Shown one piece after another: positions 63,549 through 64,000 of a stretch of DNA of 64,000 nucleotides (position 1 is its first letter; every line of letters starts with the position of its first letter). A model generated the notes under the pieces. It ran no database searches, had not been told where the DNA came from, and saw nothing but the letters and a program-made list of their open reading frames with translations. The position numbers were made by a program, and so were the translations under genes. The DNA is from Bordetella ansorpii (lineage in GTDB: Bacteria; Pseudomonadota; Gammaproteobacteria; Burkholderiales; Burkholderiaceae_B), in assembly GCF_900078315.1 (NCBI RefSeq), contig NZ_FKBS01000006.1:62001-126000 (forward strand), written 5' to 3'.

Positions 63549-64000
63549 ATGAAAGAATTCTGGCAGACCTGCGTCAGTCGTCTTGAGCAGGAACTCCCCC
63601 CCCAACAAATCAGCGCCTGGATCCGGCCGCTAGTTCCGCTCGCCTTCGATGAGGCGAACGCGGTGCTGCGCGTCGCCGCGCCCAATCGCTTCAAGCTCGA
63701 CTGGGTTCGCAAGAACTTCTCCACCCAGATCGAAGCCCTTGCCTCCGAATGGTTCGAGCGACCGGTACAGGTCACGTTCGAGTTGCCGGGCAGCAGCAGC
63801 GCGCCGCGTATTCCGCAGGCGCCGCGCTCGCCGAACTCCGCGCCGCCGCCTGTTGCGTCCACGCAGCAGATGCACCTGGACGAGCCCGCGCCCGCCGCGC
63901 CTCCCATGCCCGCCGGGGTCGGCAGCCAGGCCGCCGCCATGTCCGGCGGCGCGGCCACCGATGCGGCCAGCCTGGTGTACGAACGTTCGCGCCTGAACAC
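63549..64000 (+). CDS. dnaA: Chromosomal replication initiator DnaA, 3'-truncated by the window
   Basis: The first 150 residues of DnaA. Domain I starts MKEFWQTCVSRLEQELPPQQ and contains the self-interaction helix region (WIRPLVPLAF); then a long, Pro/Ala-rich domain II linker begins after about residue 80. The AAA+ domain is beyond the window end. Start ATG at 63549 fits beta-proteobacterial DnaA. Divergent from rpmH as at conserved replication-initiation loci. Confidence 0.95.
   Translation, partial: MKEFWQTCVSRLEQELPPQQISAWIRPLVPLAFDEANAVLRVAAPNRFKLDWVRKNFSTQIEALASEWFERPVQVTFELPGSSSAPRIPQAPRSPNSAPPPVASTQQMHLDEPAPAAPPMPAGVGSQAAAMSGGAATDAASLVYERSRLN

Noticed and set aside
1-64000. CRISPR array or Cas genes
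   Set aside because: No regularly spaced short repeats and no Cas-like proteins were found anywhere in the window.

Overview
The window is GC-rich beta-proteobacterial chromosome, most like the Achromobacter/Bordetella group (Alcaligenaceae). The evidence is the N-terminus of DnaA, the order dnaA-rpmH-rnpA-yidD-yidC, two Bug-type solute-binding proteins, and several oligopeptide ABC transporters linked to amidases. This is inference from gene content; no rRNA or tRNA gene is present to confirm it.

Layout. (1) 1-10639, plus strand: a dpp/opp-type ABC transporter (the solute-binding gene is cut by the window edge), an AbrB-type membrane protein, two tandem-duplicated amidases, a 66-residue AtzG/GatC-like protein and a third amidase. 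This looks like one operon for uptake and hydrolysis of amides or short peptides. (2) 10752-13029: three small linked genes (DUF6985-like, DKNYY-like, YcxB-like). (3) 13144-17548, minus strand: Bug binding protein, PLP aminotransferase, RidA, D-2-hydroxyacid dehydrogenase and a GntR regulator with paired TGTATACA operators. A B12/radical-SAM enzyme is divergent, followed by two membrane proteins (to 20672). (4) 20.7-45.5 kb: an accessory region, visibly less GC-rich. Its left block (21.1-26.7 kb) holds a winged-helix protein, a ParD/ParE-like pair, a TOTE-type primase-helicase with an uncharacterised partner, and broken rhuM-region genes. Its right block (26872-45489) is a discrete 18.6 kb island bounded by 18-bp direct repeats made from the last codons of mnmE. 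(5) 45472-46830: mnmE, intact, its 3' end forming the island's right attachment site. (6) 46978-53780: a second dpp-like ABC operon ending in an M20 amidohydrolase. (7) 54112-57831: a TauD-like dioxygenase with an SsuABC/TauABC-like transporter. (8) 57911-59008: a lone Abi-family (HEPN-like) gene with an unusual palindrome-rich leader. (9) 59299-60288: a second Bug protein. (10) 60522-64000: yidC, yidD, rnpA, rpmH and the start of dnaA.

The island is a defence island. From the integrase end, and all on the minus strand, it carries an HTH regulator, an Mrr-like endonuclease, an AAA+ ATPase plus subtilase pair (IetAS type), hsdM, hsdS, an FRG-domain gene, hsdR and rhuM. The other end has ICE relics: a STY4528-type replication protein, a HigA-like fragment and an integrase-domain protein. 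The most notable observation is the FRG-domain gene placed by 4-bp overlaps between hsdS and hsdR. Its C-terminus resembles the C-terminal helical domain of the neighbouring HsdR, suggesting an effector that docks on the type I restriction complex. The two-gene TOTE primase-helicase locus is the second candidate for a poorly described system.
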